In this document: piece by piece, positions 1 through 9,123 of the stretch
Numbering within the stretch: position 1 is the first letter of the stretch
How the letters are laid out: every line of letters begins with the position of its first letter
Assembly (NCBI RefSeq): GCF_026262505.1
Contig: NC_067206.1
Span: 16,009,641 to 16,073,640, forward strand
Length of the DNA: 64,000 nt
Source: Trichomonas vaginalis G3
Taxonomy: Eukaryota > Parabasalia > Trichomonadida > Trichomonadidae
Reading direction: 5' to 3'
Position numbers and translations under genes: made by a program
The notes under the pieces: generated by a model
What the model saw: only the letters and a program-made list of their open reading frames with translations
The model's database searches: none
What the model was told of the DNA's origin: nothing

Positions 1-47
1 TCGCGCAGGTTTTTTCCTTTTATGCAGTGAAATTTCATGTACATAGG

Positions 48-533
48 TTACTTTGGTGTCTGACCTTCGTAATTGCGCATGTTCTTGAGAGCTCCAACTG
101 TAAATGGTTGTAGGATGAAGAGTCTCTCAGACTGCTTGAGGTAGTCGTCTCTGTCTTTGACCGAATCTGTGGTACGAGTCGAATCGGTCGATTTGAGGGA
201 AGAGACTGAAAGCCTGTCGTCTTCCATAGGGGCTGTAGCATACTCTTTCCTGAGACGGTTCAGACCTTTTTCGAACTCTTGGTCTCTCTTCGATTGGGAT
301 TGAGATTGGAATTGGGGTGGAGGGTTTGACATGAACATCCAAGGGTTAGGGCAGTAAGGCATAGGCTGAGGAGGGTAGTTCGGGAAGCCTTGTGGTGGGT
401 AGTAACCTTGAGGTGGAAATTGGTAGTAATTTGGTGGAGGGACTTGCTGGAACTGAGGTTGCTGAGGTGCAGGGGCTGGTGCTTTAGGTTCCTCTGGTTG
501 GGATATGGGCTCGGTTGGTGGTACGTCGGACAT
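48..533 (-). CDS. Proline/glutamine-rich small protein
   Basis: The product has 161 aa. The first ~75 residues are rich in Pro, Gln, Tyr and Phe (PPQGYYPPQGFP-type stretches), followed by a charged, Ser/Thr-rich tail. I do not recognise a family. The start at 533 (MSDVPP) was chosen because the longer frame upstream is only translated 22-bp tandem repeat. A related N-terminus (MSDVPLPECLPKPEEPKA) occurs at 23617-23705 in element B, which supports a real conserved start. It is divergent with the gene at 908 across the repeat array. A virion or scaffold-type role is possible but is only inference from its composition and its place in a virus-like element. Confidence 0.55.
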   Translation of the reverse strand: MSDVPPTEPISQPEEPKAPAPAPQQPQFQQVPPPNYYQFPPQGYYPPQGFPNYPPQPMPYCPNPWMFMSNPPPQFQSQSQSKRDQEFEKGLNRLRKEYATAPMEDDRLSVSSLKSTDSTRTTDSVKDRDDYLKQSERLFILQPFTVGALKNMRNYEGQTPK

Positions 534-535
534 TG

Positions 536-905
536 TCTTGAAAAAGTAAAAGACTTGTCTTGAAAAAGTAAAAGACTTGTCTTGAAAAAGTAAAAGACTT
601 GTCTTGAAAAAGTAAAAGACTTGTCTTGAAAAAGTAAAAGACTTGTCTTGAAAAAGTAAAAGACTTGTCTTGAAAAAGTACGGGTATCGTCTGAAATCAA
701 GACCACTGTTCTCAAATTTGAGAACTTTACACCAAAAAATTTCTTGAAAAAATACGGGTCTTGTCTTGAAAAAGTAAAAGACTTGTCTTGAAAAAGTAAA
801 AGACTTGTCTTGAAAAAGTAAAAGACTTGTCTTGAAAAAGTAAAAGACTTGTCTTGAAAAAAGTAAAAGACTTGTCTTGAAAAAAGTAAAAGACTCGTCT
901 TGAAA
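536..905. repeat. 22-bp tandem repeats around a perfect palindrome, between divergent genes
   Basis: About thirteen copies of a 22-bp unit (core CTTGAAAAAGTAAAAGACTT) form two blocks, about 536-680 and 755-905. They flank a unique island of about 70 bp containing the 18-bp perfect palindrome GTTCTCAAATTTGAGAAC (710-727). The array fills the space between two divergent genes. Element B has repeats of a different sequence at the matching place (23705-23960), also around an imperfect palindrome. The layout resembles iterons around an origin or a regulatory hub; that role is inference. Confidence 0.8.
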
Positions 906-907
906 CA

Positions 908-1273
908 ATGACCGACATAGACCCAGCAGATGAGGCAATCTACCTTATAGAGATAAATGAGCTAGTTAGGAACTACCTGAGCCATCTGAAGTCAAACAAG
1001 ACCATTGCAGGCTGGGTGTCTGGAAGAAGTGCGCTTAAAATTGAAATTGACACCGGAATTGTCCTGCAAATACCAGAAAACACTCCTGTAGACGACATAA
1101 AAGAGATGAAGAAAGAAACCCTCTTGAAGTTCTTTGCAAAGCGTCCGTGGATACAACTTCCAAACAGAGAGAACCCAACTGTACGAATTGCCCAAATTCT
1201 CAGAGGACTCTTACACTTCTCGGGTCAGGCGTTCTTCATAAACACAGAAGGCGACATCGTACCTTTACAGTAA
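908..1273 (+). CDS. 121-aa protein of unknown function
   Basis: This is a small soluble-looking protein with no signal peptide or membrane segment and a mixed alpha/beta composition. Its ATG follows the last tandem repeat directly. I do not recognise a domain. A short in-frame relic with the same segment (ELPEPSEVK-like) sits at 23969-24043 in element B, so the gene once existed there and was mostly lost. It is divergent with the gene at 48-533. Its position beside a repeat-palindrome array could suit a replication-initiation or regulatory protein, but the sequence itself gives no motif for that. Confidence 0.6.
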   Translation: MTDIDPADEAIYLIEINELVRNYLSHLKSNKTIAGWVSGRSALKIEIDTGIVLQIPENTPVDDIKEMKKETLLKFFAKRPWIQLPNRENPTVRIAQILRGLLHFSGQAFFINTEGDIVPLQ

Positions 1274-1289
1274 ACATCTCATTTTAACT

Positions 1290-1570
1290 CACTTTTTTTT
1301 TCATGTATAAAAGATATGATTTCAGGGATTTTTTTACGAAGTGTCAAAGTTCTCTTGGTAAAAAAATAACAGTTATATAATGAAATTTGGTCATTTTTTC
1401 ACGATTTTCATGAGTTTTAGGCGACCAGGTTTTTTTCCCTACTCGCAATTTTTTACGATTTTCATGTATAAAAGATATGATTTCAGGGATTTTTTTACGA
1501 AGTGTTAAAGTTCTCTTCGTAAAAAAATAACAGTTATATAATGAAATTTGGTCATTTTTTTCACGATTTT
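1290..1570. repeat. Two copies of a ~180-bp AT-rich repeat
   Basis: The segment with ATGATTTCAGGGATTTTTTT and AACAGTTATATAATGAAATT recurs twice here and about five times, in shorter units of about 85-110 bp, at 25640-26090 in element B. A side piece, TTTTCATGAGTTTTAGGCGA, also occurs inside the KilA-N gene at about 24580. It is noncoding and lies just outside the nested inverted-repeat module at 1571-3641. Confidence 0.75.
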
Positions 1571-1764
1571 AGGGTAGATGGTTTTTAGGTGTCACCAGGT
1601 CCCTCGGTCCCTCGGTCCCTCGGTCAACTAACATCTTTTTGAAAATAGTGACAACATGACATTTTGACAACAACACAGGAAATAAACTTCTTCGTAAATG
1701 TTTTGTCAAAACTTCTTCGTCAATGAGCGTAAATCAGACAAAAATATATTTCTACCATAAAGTT

Positions 1765-2673
1765 TCACAAGCGTTTTACATGGTATATGTTGTGATGGTT
1801 CATGACTTTAAACAGTTTTGTAGCTTCTATTTCTTCACGAAGGATATCAAAAGTTTTAACAATGCCGAAGGTTTCTTTATATTTCTTCTTGACATCAGAT
1901 AGAAGGAAATCGTCAGCAGTTGGATAGTTTTTGTTCAGAAATTCTAACATGTCCATTTTGTTTTCTGCTGGCTTTTCTACTTCTTTCTTTAAGTCAGCAT
2001 AGTCGTTTCTCATACGTTCTATCTCTTTGACGGAGTAGTTATATTTCTTCATTGCTGCTTTACATTTTGAACATTGTGGGTTCATTTTAGCATTGTACAT
2101 TGAAACCTTACCTGCTAAAACAACTAAGGCGTAAATGGTTTTCTTTAACTCAAAAGTTGCGGGTTTTATTTGTCCGTTCCATACTTTACCTCTTCTATCT
2201 TTATCTCTTATCTGCCATACACATTCAGCAACTAACGAAACAAAGTTGTCGTAGGTCTTAAATTCTTCAGATTTATATATGTCAATGAAATATACCATGT
2301 CGCAATCTTTGTCCATGACTTTGTGGTTGCAATGAAATCCAAGAAACTCATAGTTTACCTTACGTATGAACTTCTTTATTTCTACTGAGTCAGTTGCTTT
2401 GACTTCAATTTCATCGAATTCAGGAATAGTGAGCTTTTGTTGTTGTATTTCAGGAAGTTTAGGTAGATGTTCCACCAGATCCTGCATTTCATAAAGATAC
2501 TGTTCATTTGTTTCATCTTTCGCACTACAGTCTAAATCTCCTTGGAGAAGTTCCTGCTTTATCTTCTGGATTTCTGTTTCGAAAGTATATGAAGAAGGAA
2601 TGAAGCTTTTCATTTCTACTAACATAGATGTTGGGTTCATGACTAAAGAGTTTGGTGCTGTTGTTGCTAACAT
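1765..2673 (-). CDS. 302-aa conserved protein of the nested module
   Basis: The protein is soluble-looking with no membrane segment. It has a CxxC pair (NPQCSKCKAA, about residues 200-210) and a lysine-rich C-terminal region (about 235-302) that could form a winged-helix-type DNA-binding fold; that is a guess from pattern only. A near-identical 303-aa copy lies at 26290-27201. The start is supported by the shared leader: an AAATATTTTTTATTTT run, then TTGTAAGAACATG, also seen before the genes starting at 24872 and 25557. It is the only gene between the inverted repeats, so it may be the module's own recombinase or cargo. I do not recognise the family. Confidence 0.7.
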   Translation of the reverse strand: MLATTAPNSLVMNPTSMLVEMKSFIPSSYTFETEIQKIKQELLQGDLDCSAKDETNEQYLYEMQDLVEHLPKLPEIQQQKLTIPEFDEIEVKATDSVEIKKFIRKVNYEFLGFHCNHKVMDKDCDMVYFIDIYKSEEFKTYDNFVSLVAECVWQIRDKDRRGKVWNGQIKPATFELKKTIYALVVLAGKVSMYNAKMNPQCSKCKAAMKKYNYSVKEIERMRNDYADLKKEVEKPAENKMDMLEFLNKNYPTADDFLLSDVKKKYKETFGIVKTFDILREEIEATKLFKVMNHHNIYHVKRL

Positions 2674-2877
2674 GTTCTTACAATAAAAATAAAAAATATT
2701 TTTTTAAAAAAACTAACTTTATTTTTTATGTTTTTTGTGAAAGTGTCAAAATTCATGAGTTTTGGTTGAAAAATACGGTGGAGCCAAAAGTGGCTCGACC
2801 TCAAAACAAGCATTTTGTGAAGAATATACCAACCGCCAGAATTTCGACGGTTGCTTTTTATACAAAATTCAACGGGT

Positions 2878-3600
2878 GAAAGAATACGAAGATGAAGTCA
2901 TGACAAAACATGTACGATGAAGTCTTGACAAAACATATACGATGAAGTCTTGACAAAACATGTACGATGAAGTCATGACAAAACATTTACGAAGAAGTCT
3001 TGACAAAACATTTACGATGAAGTCATGACAAAACATTTACGAAGAAGTCTTGACAAAACATTTACGATGAAGTCATGACAAAACATTTACGATGAAGTCT
3101 TGACAAAACATTTACGAAGAAGTCTTGACAAAACATTTACGATGAAGTCATGGCAAAACAAGCATTTTGTGAAGAATATACCAACCGCCGGAAAACAGCG
3201 GGTTGCTTTTTATACAAAATTCAACGGGTGACAAAACATATACGAAGAAGTCATGACAAAACATGTACGAAGAAGTCTTGACAAAACATGTACGATGAAG
3301 AAGTCTTGACATTTTCCTGGACTGTTGTCAAAATGTCATGTTGTCACACTTTTTCAGAGAAGTTAAAATGACCGAGGGACCGAGGGACCGAGGGACCTGG
3401 TGACACCTTCAGTTCTTCAAAACATTTACGAAGAAGTCTTGACAAAACATATACGAAGATGAAGTCATGACAAAACATATACGAAGAAGTCATGACAAAA
3501 CATTTACGATGAAGAAGTCTTGACATTTTCCTGGACTGTTGTCAAAATGTCATGTTGTCACACTTTTTCAGAGAAGTTAAAATGACGAGGGACCGAGGAC
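2878..3600. repeat. 25-bp direct repeats and two copies of a ~185-bp unit
   Basis: Units of the form GATGAAGTCATGACAAAACA plus TTTAC alternate with GAAGAAGTCTTGACAAAACA variants. They are followed by two copies of a longer unit containing GTTGTCAAAATGTCATGTTG and repeated GACCGAGG. The segments TGACATTTT and AAAATGTCA within the longer unit can pair. A longer version lies at 27340-28995. Open frames across it are repeat translations and are not called. Confidence 0.85.
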
Positions 3601-3647
3601 CGAGGACCTGGTGACACCTAAAAACCATCTACCCTAAAATATATTTT

Positions 3648-4508
3648 TCAATACTTTTTCAGCACTTTTCCGTAGTTGTATATGAAAGACAATTCGAGAT
3701 AAAAGTCATAGTACAATGGTATAATATGCTGCACACCATTTGTTGTGAACCAAACTTGAAAGTCAGAGAAACTGTTACTAGGTGGTTCGTAGAATTTAGA
3801 AGCAAAGTCATAAACGTCCTTACCAATACATAGAAAACTATTGTTGCTTGAACTGAAACTTGCATGACACATAACATTTTGAGGGTCAAACACATTTCTA
3901 TAAACTGTCAAATCTGCTGGTGGAAGTATAAATTTAAATGGACCATCTGGTGGTAATGGTTCGTTCTGGTTTAGTAACCGAAGAAATTGTGCCCAAGAAC
4001 GTTTGTCTACTTTCCAAAATAAAAACTCTGTATCTCTTGGAGGGTTAATTTCAATCTTTTGAAATGAAACGGTGGAGTTCATCTTGTCATATTCTAGTTT
4101 CAGATAGTATGTTCCATTTAGTAAAGAGGCGTATTTTTCTTGAAATTCCCAATAGTATTTGTTCATTTGAGTTTGAAAGTCATTTAGAGTTTTCTCAAGA
4201 CTTTCGTCTGAACGAACTGTAAAGATTCTCATTTCATCAAATTTGTCTATTAGACCATCAGAACCTTTATACTGCCCATGAAAATATACTGCGAACATAA
4301 ACGCGTTAGTTCTATTTGAAAACAAAACTCTTCTAAATCCTATTGCCTTTGCATCTGAAGGACTTTGAAGCCAACGAATTGGATAGTCAAACCTGTAAGC
4401 TCGGGATGAAATTTCTTCATCTGAAATAGTCCTACCAGCATTTGTAAAGATATAGTCTAACGGTTTTGTATCTGCTACTTTTGTTCTTTGTTTTTCAACC
4501 TGAAGCAT
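3648..4508 (-). CDS. Capsid-like protein, paralogue 1 (286 aa)
   Basis: It is a paralogue of the gene at 9124-9972 in the same element. Shared blocks include TKPLD..FTN near the start, YRFDYP.RWL and KAIGFRR (about residues 35-65), then HASFS..NSFLC, YEPPS.S.SDFQVWFTT and FYLELSFIYNY at the C-terminus. Its size and beta-rich C-terminal half would suit a jelly-roll virion protein, but no decisive motif is visible. A near-identical copy is at 29032-29892. The leader, ATATTTTTAC-N8-TAAATG, matches the element's common promoter-like pattern. Calling it capsid-like is inference from family context and the two-paralogue arrangement. Confidence 0.6.
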   Translation of the reverse strand: MLQVEKQRTKVADTKPLDYIFTNAGRTISDEEISSRAYRFDYPIRWLQSPSDAKAIGFRRVLFSNRTNAFMFAVYFHGQYKGSDGLIDKFDEMRIFTVRSDESLEKTLNDFQTQMNKYYWEFQEKYASLLNGTYYLKLEYDKMNSTVSFQKIEINPPRDTEFLFWKVDKRSWAQFLRLLNQNEPLPPDGPFKFILPPADLTVYRNVFDPQNVMCHASFSSSNNSFLCIGKDVYDFASKFYEPPSNSFSDFQVWFTTNGVQHIIPLYYDFYLELSFIYNYGKVLKKY

Positions 4509-4563
4509 TTAATATATGTAAAAATATATGGTTTTAAAAACGTTTTTACTTCATATTTCTCAT

Positions 4564-5283
4564 CTAACAAACATGTTGTCTGACTGCTTGAGGGTTAGGT
4601 TGGTACCATTCGAACTTGACACTTGCAATTCCTTCAATTGCATTCAAAATGTCTGAGTCGGAGTCAAACATTTGTTCTCTCTTTGTAGTCTTGAAAGCGT
4701 CAAGAAGTTTTGCGGCTGTTTGTTCATTGCCATGTGCATAGTAAATGTGACCATCCAAATCTGTTATGGTCAATCTGAGATTGTGTCCTTTCTTATTTCC
4801 GTCTTGTATGGCAGCAAGTACACCCATGAAGCCTTCTTTGTTCTTTCCTTCGTCAAAGTTTACTGTAAAGGTTCGACCAGAAGTAATTTGACTTCTAACT
4901 TCACGGTACTTCTCATATGCATATCTTGTTCTTTTCATGGGAGCATGTGTGTCTTCACCTTTTCCTTTTTTCCTTCTCAAAGGATGCAATTGTTCGTCAT
5001 GTTTCCAGTAGAATCTGGCAAAGCCGTCGTGTCCTTCAACTTGAGGTTCACTAACATCGAAAGGCATGTCCATAAGACGTTCTTCTTCTAACCTCTCTAG
5101 TCTGTTTGGATAATTTGCACGTGCTGTTTCCAAATCCATTTCGTAGGTCAGACCAGCCAGTTTGTCATAGACTTTTATGGGTCTTCCCTTCCTATATTTA
5201 AAATTCTTCGAAACTCTCCAACCATATCTTTGTAACTCTGCTTTTATTCTAGCAGATTTTCTATCCATTCTATATGGGGGCAT
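4564..5283 (-). CDS. 239-aa basic protein of unknown function, specific to element A
   Basis: It is rich in Lys and Arg, with a basic N-terminus (MDRKSARIKAELQRYGWRV) and an alpha/beta C-terminal half containing FTVNFDEGKNKEGFMGVL and LRLTITDLDGHIYYAHG. I do not recognise a family. Nucleic-acid binding is plausible from its charge. The leader is AAATATTTTTTTATTTTTAT immediately before AAAAATG. In element B this slot holds an HNH endonuclease gene (29859-30503), while the genes on both sides are conserved, so this gene is an exchangeable cassette. Confidence 0.65.
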   Translation of the reverse strand: MPPYRMDRKSARIKAELQRYGWRVSKNFKYRKGRPIKVYDKLAGLTYEMDLETARANYPNRLERLEEERLMDMPFDVSEPQVEGHDGFARFYWKHDEQLHPLRRKKGKGEDTHAPMKRTRYAYEKYREVRSQITSGRTFTVNFDEGKNKEGFMGVLAAIQDGNKKGHNLRLTITDLDGHIYYAHGNEQTAAKLLDAFKTTKREQMFDSDSDILNAIEGIASVKFEWYQPNPQAVRQHVC

Positions 5284-5314
5284 TTTTATAAAAATAAAAA
5301 AATATTTTTTCTCT

Positions 5315-5899
5315 TTACTTTACATAACCGCCTGCTGCCATAAGTCTTTGACGCCAACCCATACCAGCTAATGAAGGTTGACTTGGTTTAGTTTCCAAAC
5401 TAAACTTTGGTTTTGGTTTATCTTCAGTTTTTGGTTTCTCTTCTTCTATCGGTTTTTCGTCACTTTTTGGTTCCTCTGACTTTACCTCACTTGCAGGAAC
5501 AGTTGTGTCGTCAACATCTTCATAAATATCATATGCCATTTGTTTTTGTTTTCCTTTCAACTTTTTGTGTTTGTTGTAAAGTTTAGAATATTTCGACTCT
5601 AAGTCAATGAGATGTTCTATAATGAACTGTTGGTCAGTGAAGTAAACTTTTCCATCTGTTGTCTCGAAAGCTCCTTCAGACTTCAATATTTTATTTGTGA
5701 GAGTCTGTTTCTTTTTTGAGATACTTGCCGTTCCATTTTTATGAAAAGTGACTTTGTAGTTAGGGTTTGTATTTCCAGACCTGGCACTTTCTATTATTGA
5801 ATTTTTCTCTTCATCTGTAAGTTCTTTGACAGGTTTTGACAATGGTTCTGAACTTTTTGTTTGTGGTGTCAAATCTACCGTTTCAACTTCTTCGGTCAT
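5315..5899 (-). CDS. 194-aa acidic/lysine-rich protein, conserved in both copies
   Basis: It has a disordered N-terminus, a central block (about residues 45-130) with lysine-rich helices and a coiled-coil-like LESKYSKLYNKHKKLKGKQ segment, then a low-complexity EEPKSDEKP tail ending in PSLAGMGWRQRLMAAGGYVK. A 194-aa copy at 30665-31249 differs at only a few positions. The GMGWRQRLM tail is well conserved and could be a docking peptide. The leader, TTTTTACTGAGATGAAATG, is shared exactly with the next small gene. No family is recognised; a virion-associated role is inference. Confidence 0.7.
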   Translation of the reverse strand: MTEEVETVDLTPQTKSSEPLSKPVKELTDEEKNSIIESARSGNTNPNYKVTFHKNGTASISKKKQTLTNKILKSEGAFETTDGKVYFTDQQFIIEHLIDLESKYSKLYNKHKKLKGKQKQMAYDIYEDVDDTTVPASEVKSEEPKSDEKPIEEEKPKTEDKPKPKFSLETKPSQPSLAGMGWRQRLMAAGGYVK

Positions 5900-5933
5900 T
5901 TCATCTCAGTAAAAATTTTAGTTTGGTTTGTTT

Positions 5934-6068
5934 TCAACTGGTTTTGTTGTTTTTAAGTCGGTCTAAAACTTCCTGAGGTATAGGAAGAACTTGACAAACA
6001 CGTTGTGTAACTGCTGGAAGCCGACAAATCCATCTTGAACCCATTTGTCTCAATGCTGTATTGTTCAT
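5934..6068 (-). CDS. 44-aa small protein (MNNTALRQMGSRW)
   Basis: This short gene has the same leader (TTTTTACTGAGATGAAATG) as its neighbour at 5899. The counterpart at 31269-31421 is nearly identical over the body (GSRWICRLPAVTQRV, then CQVLPIPQEVLDRLK) and differs at the tail, where it runs to 50 aa. Conservation of frame and leader in both copies supports a real gene. It has two cysteines and no membrane segment. Function unknown. Confidence 0.55.
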   Translation of the reverse strand: MNNTALRQMGSRWICRLPAVTQRVCQVLPIPQEVLDRLKNNKTS

Positions 6069-6087
6069 TTCATCTCAGTAAAAAACT

Positions 6088-6489
6088 TTACATTCCCCAC
6101 GTTTGAGGCGGTTGAGGTTGGTTATTGTTTACCCATTGTTGTGCATGGTTATATCCTCTGTTAAAGAATCTTTCACCTTGGTCCATATAGTGTCCTGCTT
6201 GGTTATAGTAGTCATTTGCTTTGTTATAATAGTTTCCTGCTTGTCTTCCTACATTGTCCATCCATCCTTGAACTTTTCCTCTTGTTTCAGGATTTGGAAT
6301 AAGATTTGTTGCATCTCGTGCTACCTCCCAACCTTTCTGTACAGTTTGTATAATAGGTTGTGCTTTCTCTTTAAGTATACCTAATGTACTCAAAATCTTC
6401 CTTCCAACTCCAAATACACCTCTGGCTATTGTTCCCACTGCGGGTAAAAATCTGGATGCAACTCCTGCTAACGCGCCAAATAAACCCAT
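6088..6489 (-). CDS. Small glycine/alanine amphipathic protein (133 aa), possible minor capsid protein
   Basis: The N-terminus MGLFGALAGVASRFLPAVG is a hydrophobic, glycine-rich amphipathic helix. It is followed by a short basic segment, a helical middle, and an Asn/Tyr/Gln-rich C-terminus (NYYNKANDYYNQAGHYM). Adenoviruses and their Polinton relatives carry small minor capsid proteins with membrane-active amphipathic N-termini (protein VI class). Similarity here is by layout only. It is divergent with the integrase gene: only 17 bp (6490-6506) separate the two ATGs. A copy with a break lies at about 31440-31842. Confidence 0.55.
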   Translation of the reverse strand: MGLFGALAGVASRFLPAVGTIARGVFGVGRKILSTLGILKEKAQPIIQTVQKGWEVARDATNLIPNPETRGKVQGWMDNVGRQAGNYYNKANDYYNQAGHYMDQGERFFNRGYNHAQQWVNNNQPQPPQTWGM

Positions 6490-6506
6490 TTCTTATGGGT
6501 TAAAAA
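6490..6506. promoter_or_regulatory. 17-bp bidirectional leader between divergent genes
   Basis: The sequence TTCTTATGGGTTAAAAA is all that separates the ATGs of the genes at 6489 (minus) and 6507 (plus). It is one of three such divergent pairs in these elements, with spacers of 17-18 bp (also 9106-9123 and 18733-18750). Confidence 0.55.
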
Positions 6507-7466
6507 ATGACGAATCCAAACAAGGACCCCTATGTTTCTAAAGCGACAAAGAAAGCACTCATGGTAAAAATCTTTAGTTCAACACCAAATGCTTGGTTTA
6601 TGGATATCTTGGAAAACATTCCGAGGTATAGAGAAGATGGACCACCATACTGGCTAATATTTGTCGGTCAAAACACAAGATACTGTGAAGCCATACCATT
6701 ACAGTCCAAAAATATTTTAGATATCTTAGCAGCTTTGACAATATTTGTTGACAAATACCATCCAACAAAACTGACATCTGACTGTGAAAGTTCTTTCAAA
6801 TCAGACGATATTAAAAACTATCTGCGTTCAAAAAATGTAAACCAATATTTCATTGTCGACCAAAACCATTCTGCTCTTGGTGTCATTGACGGTTGTATAA
6901 AAATGTTAAGAGACTTAAACCAACCACAAGGTGGTGAAGCAAATGAAATGTCATATGACGACAAGTATAGACACTTCTCCATGGCAAAGATGAGACAAGT
7001 TTTAAATATTTACAATAACCGTAAACAAAAAGGTTTGGGAAACCACTCCCCCGAAGAAATGAAAAACAACCCCGACTTAGAGAAAGACTATATATTTAAT
7101 AGTTTAGTCAAAAGAGACAAACAAGAAAGAATGCCAGGCTTCAAACTTAAGAAAGGTGACAAAGTAAAAATAGAAATACCTAAACGCGACCCATATGAAA
7201 ATACTATTGACTATGACAACAATGGGAACTCGACAGGTACTCACATTTGTGTTCGTAAAAATAGAAGAAAGTATACAAGAGAATATTATGAAGTTTTAGG
7301 CAAACATGGCAAAATGTACAGACTGCAAGCAGAAGATAAAACTACTATTGTCAGACCTCGTTTCAAACTTGTCAAAGTTCAAGGTGGTATACTTTCAAAG
7401 ACAGTTCCTAACAAATATAAGACAACTCCTGACGAATATGCTAAAGAAGTTGAAAATGACGACTAA
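6507..7466 (+). CDS. Retroviral-type integrase of Maverick element
   Basis: The rve-type catalytic core covers about residues 25-175. The first acidic residue is in AWFMDI (D33) and the second in KLTSDCESSF (D92). A third acidic position follows about 36 residues later, in an N-H-S-A-L context typical of the family's last motif. The C-terminal part (about 210-300; KKGDKVKIE, then a basic stretch and YEVLGKHGKMYRL) resembles the SH3/chromodomain-like tail of Maverick integrases. Such integrases insert the linear element into host DNA, usually with 6-bp target duplications. The gene looks whole here; the counterpart at about 31860-32815 carries several breaks. There is no room upstream for the zinc-binding domain some relatives have. 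Confidence 0.85.
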   Translation: MTNPNKDPYVSKATKKALMVKIFSSTPNAWFMDILENIPRYREDGPPYWLIFVGQNTRYCEAIPLQSKNILDILAALTIFVDKYHPTKLTSDCESSFKSDDIKNYLRSKNVNQYFIVDQNHSALGVIDGCIKMLRDLNQPQGGEANEMSYDDKYRHFSMAKMRQVLNIYNNRKQKGLGNHSPEEMKNNPDLEKDYIFNSLVKRDKQERMPGFKLKKGDKVKIEIPKRDPYENTIDYDNNGNSTGTHICVRKNRRKYTREYYEVLGKHGKMYRLQAEDKTTIVRPRFKLVKVQGGILSKTVPNKYKTTPDEYAKEVENDD

Positions 7467-9105
7467 GCAATTCTATACCATGCGTAAACTGTCATGTAAG
7501 GTGGCATGTAGTCTTTACTTTGTCCCGTTGTTTGCGTATACCCTGAAACGAAATGTGTATGGTCTCCTCCTACCTCAGTGTTATCCAAGTAACAATTTAT
7601 AGCAAACTGAACGTTGTCTTTAACATCATATCCTTTACCTTTTGTCATTCCTGTCCAATCCCAATATTTATGCCTATGCCCACCTTCTCGAGATGTAGTT
7701 AAACTTACGTAGTGACTGTGCGCAGGTAAATTTGCACCTGAAATCGTTTTACTTCCACCTGTTTCCTTTGAAGAGTTTGCACAATACAAAAACCTGTCGA
7801 CTATTTGAGTCCAAGTTCCAAAACCAAGTACTACTTCTGGTCTGGTAGAGTTCATTGACGTATAAATAGAGCCAACCGGGTAAATAAGATTCGGCAAAAT
7901 TTGTTTAAGCACATTGAGTTCCTGTCTTAGATGTATAATACTATTGTCATTAGATATCAAAGTATCTACAAGACTTGTTGCCGGTGGTATTGTTGGAGCT
8001 TTACTTGGCAAGTTGTGTTTAGTGTAATATCATCTGCTGTAAAAGTTGTAAAACTTGTATGTGTATGGTTCTTGTCTGCTTTCTTGTCATATAAATCTTG
8101 AGCAGTGAATTTAATATTATGTTCATCCTTCATGACATAAACATCTTTACATCTAATGTTTCTCATCGTCGTTATGTCGTCATCCGATGTTAAACCTTGT
8201 GGAAAGTTAGGAGGTTTCCAATATAATACATCCCCATCAGGTTCTTCAACCGTTCCTTCAATACTTTCTATAGCAACAGTTGTAAAACTTGTATGTGTAT
8301 GGTTCTTATCTGCTTTCTTCTCTAACTCATCGTTAACATATGTTTTATCTGCTTTAAGGTCTAAACATCCTGAAACCCATCCTGTATCGGCTTTAGTTTT
8401 TAAAATCTTCGATGTCCATTCATGGTACCAGTCAACCCTTTCTTTCATTTCGTTATCTTTTTCATCCACATATTCCTTATCTGCTTTCTTCTCTAACTTA
8501 CTAGCCACACATGCTAACTCATCGTTAACATATGTTTTATCTGCTTTCTTTTCAAGGCTAACGTTTAAGTCTGTTATTTCAGATATAGAATGTGTATGTC
8601 CAACGGCACTTTTCCTGTTTAAGGTTTCTTGTAAGTTTGTAATATTTGCAATGGTATGTGTATGAGTCTTTTTAGAATATTCGTTTTCAGCTCTTGTCAC
8701 TTCACTTGACATTTTATTGTCAACATATGTTTTGTCTGCTAGTTCAGGATGAGTATGTTCTTTTGTTGCATAAGCTTTGTCAGCTCTTTCTTCTTCTTTT
8801 GCTATTGCATTGTCTACATATGTTTTGTCTGCTTTGTTGTCAACATCTGCTTTCAAAAGAAGTTCTTTTATAGGTTTCTCGTTTAAAGTTCCTTTTGTTG
8901 GATTTATACAAACAGTATGGTTCTTATTGTCTTGAAACAGAAACTCATCTGTCATTGGGTTTAATGTCAGTTTTAAGTTTCCTTCTTTCAATGACTCAGA
9001 TATCTTAGAATAGTTTGAAAAGTTTGTTGTGTTCTTATTTAGAGCTTGTATAATGAGTTGTCGGTTGTGTTGTATTTCTCTCATAGACGCTGTTTCATTT
9101 GACAT
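7463..9105 (-). pseudogene. Phage-like tail fibre with tail-collar C-terminus (fossil)
   Basis: The N-terminal half carries repeated KADKTYVDNEL-type and TIANITNLQETL-type segments, typical of trimeric fibre shafts of bacteriophages. The C-terminus has the phage tail-collar / baseplate Gp10 tip layout: YPVGSIYTSMNSTRPEVVLG, FGTWTQI, DRFLYC, GGSK, LPAHSH, GGDHTH, then YMPPYMTVYAWYRIA. In phages such fibres bind the host surface. In a eukaryotic virus-like element this suggests transfer from a phage or prophage. The gene carries about one break. Its start (9105) is 18 bp from the divergent gene at 9124. The tip differs strongly from that in element B. Confidence 0.8.
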
Positions 9106-9123
9106 TTTTATTCTAGATAAAAT
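9106..9123. promoter_or_regulatory. 18-bp bidirectional leader (TTTTATTCTAGATAAAAT)
   Basis: This near-symmetrical sequence around TCTAGA is the whole gap between divergent ATGs at 9105 and 9124. The same 18-bp spacing is kept in element B (34209-34226), and a similar sequence, CTTTTTATTCTAAGTAAA, separates the pair at 18732/18751. Confidence 0.6.

Larger units (their letters stand above)
1571..3641. mobile_element. Inverted-repeat module carrying the 302-aa gene, nested in element A
   Basis: The left end reads TAGGGTAGATGGTTTTTAGG, continues with GTGTCACCAGG and then a triple GGTCCCTC run. The right end is its inverted copy, closing with CCATCTACCCTA at 3641. Inside the arms are further inverted stretches (TGACAACATGACATTTTGAC and its complement) and a block of 25-bp direct repeats. 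The sole gene inside is 1765-2673. The same module with longer repeats occupies 26095-29022 in element B, at the same place relative to its neighbours. It could be a small transposon that inserted in a common ancestor. No clear target duplication was identified. Confidence 0.65.
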
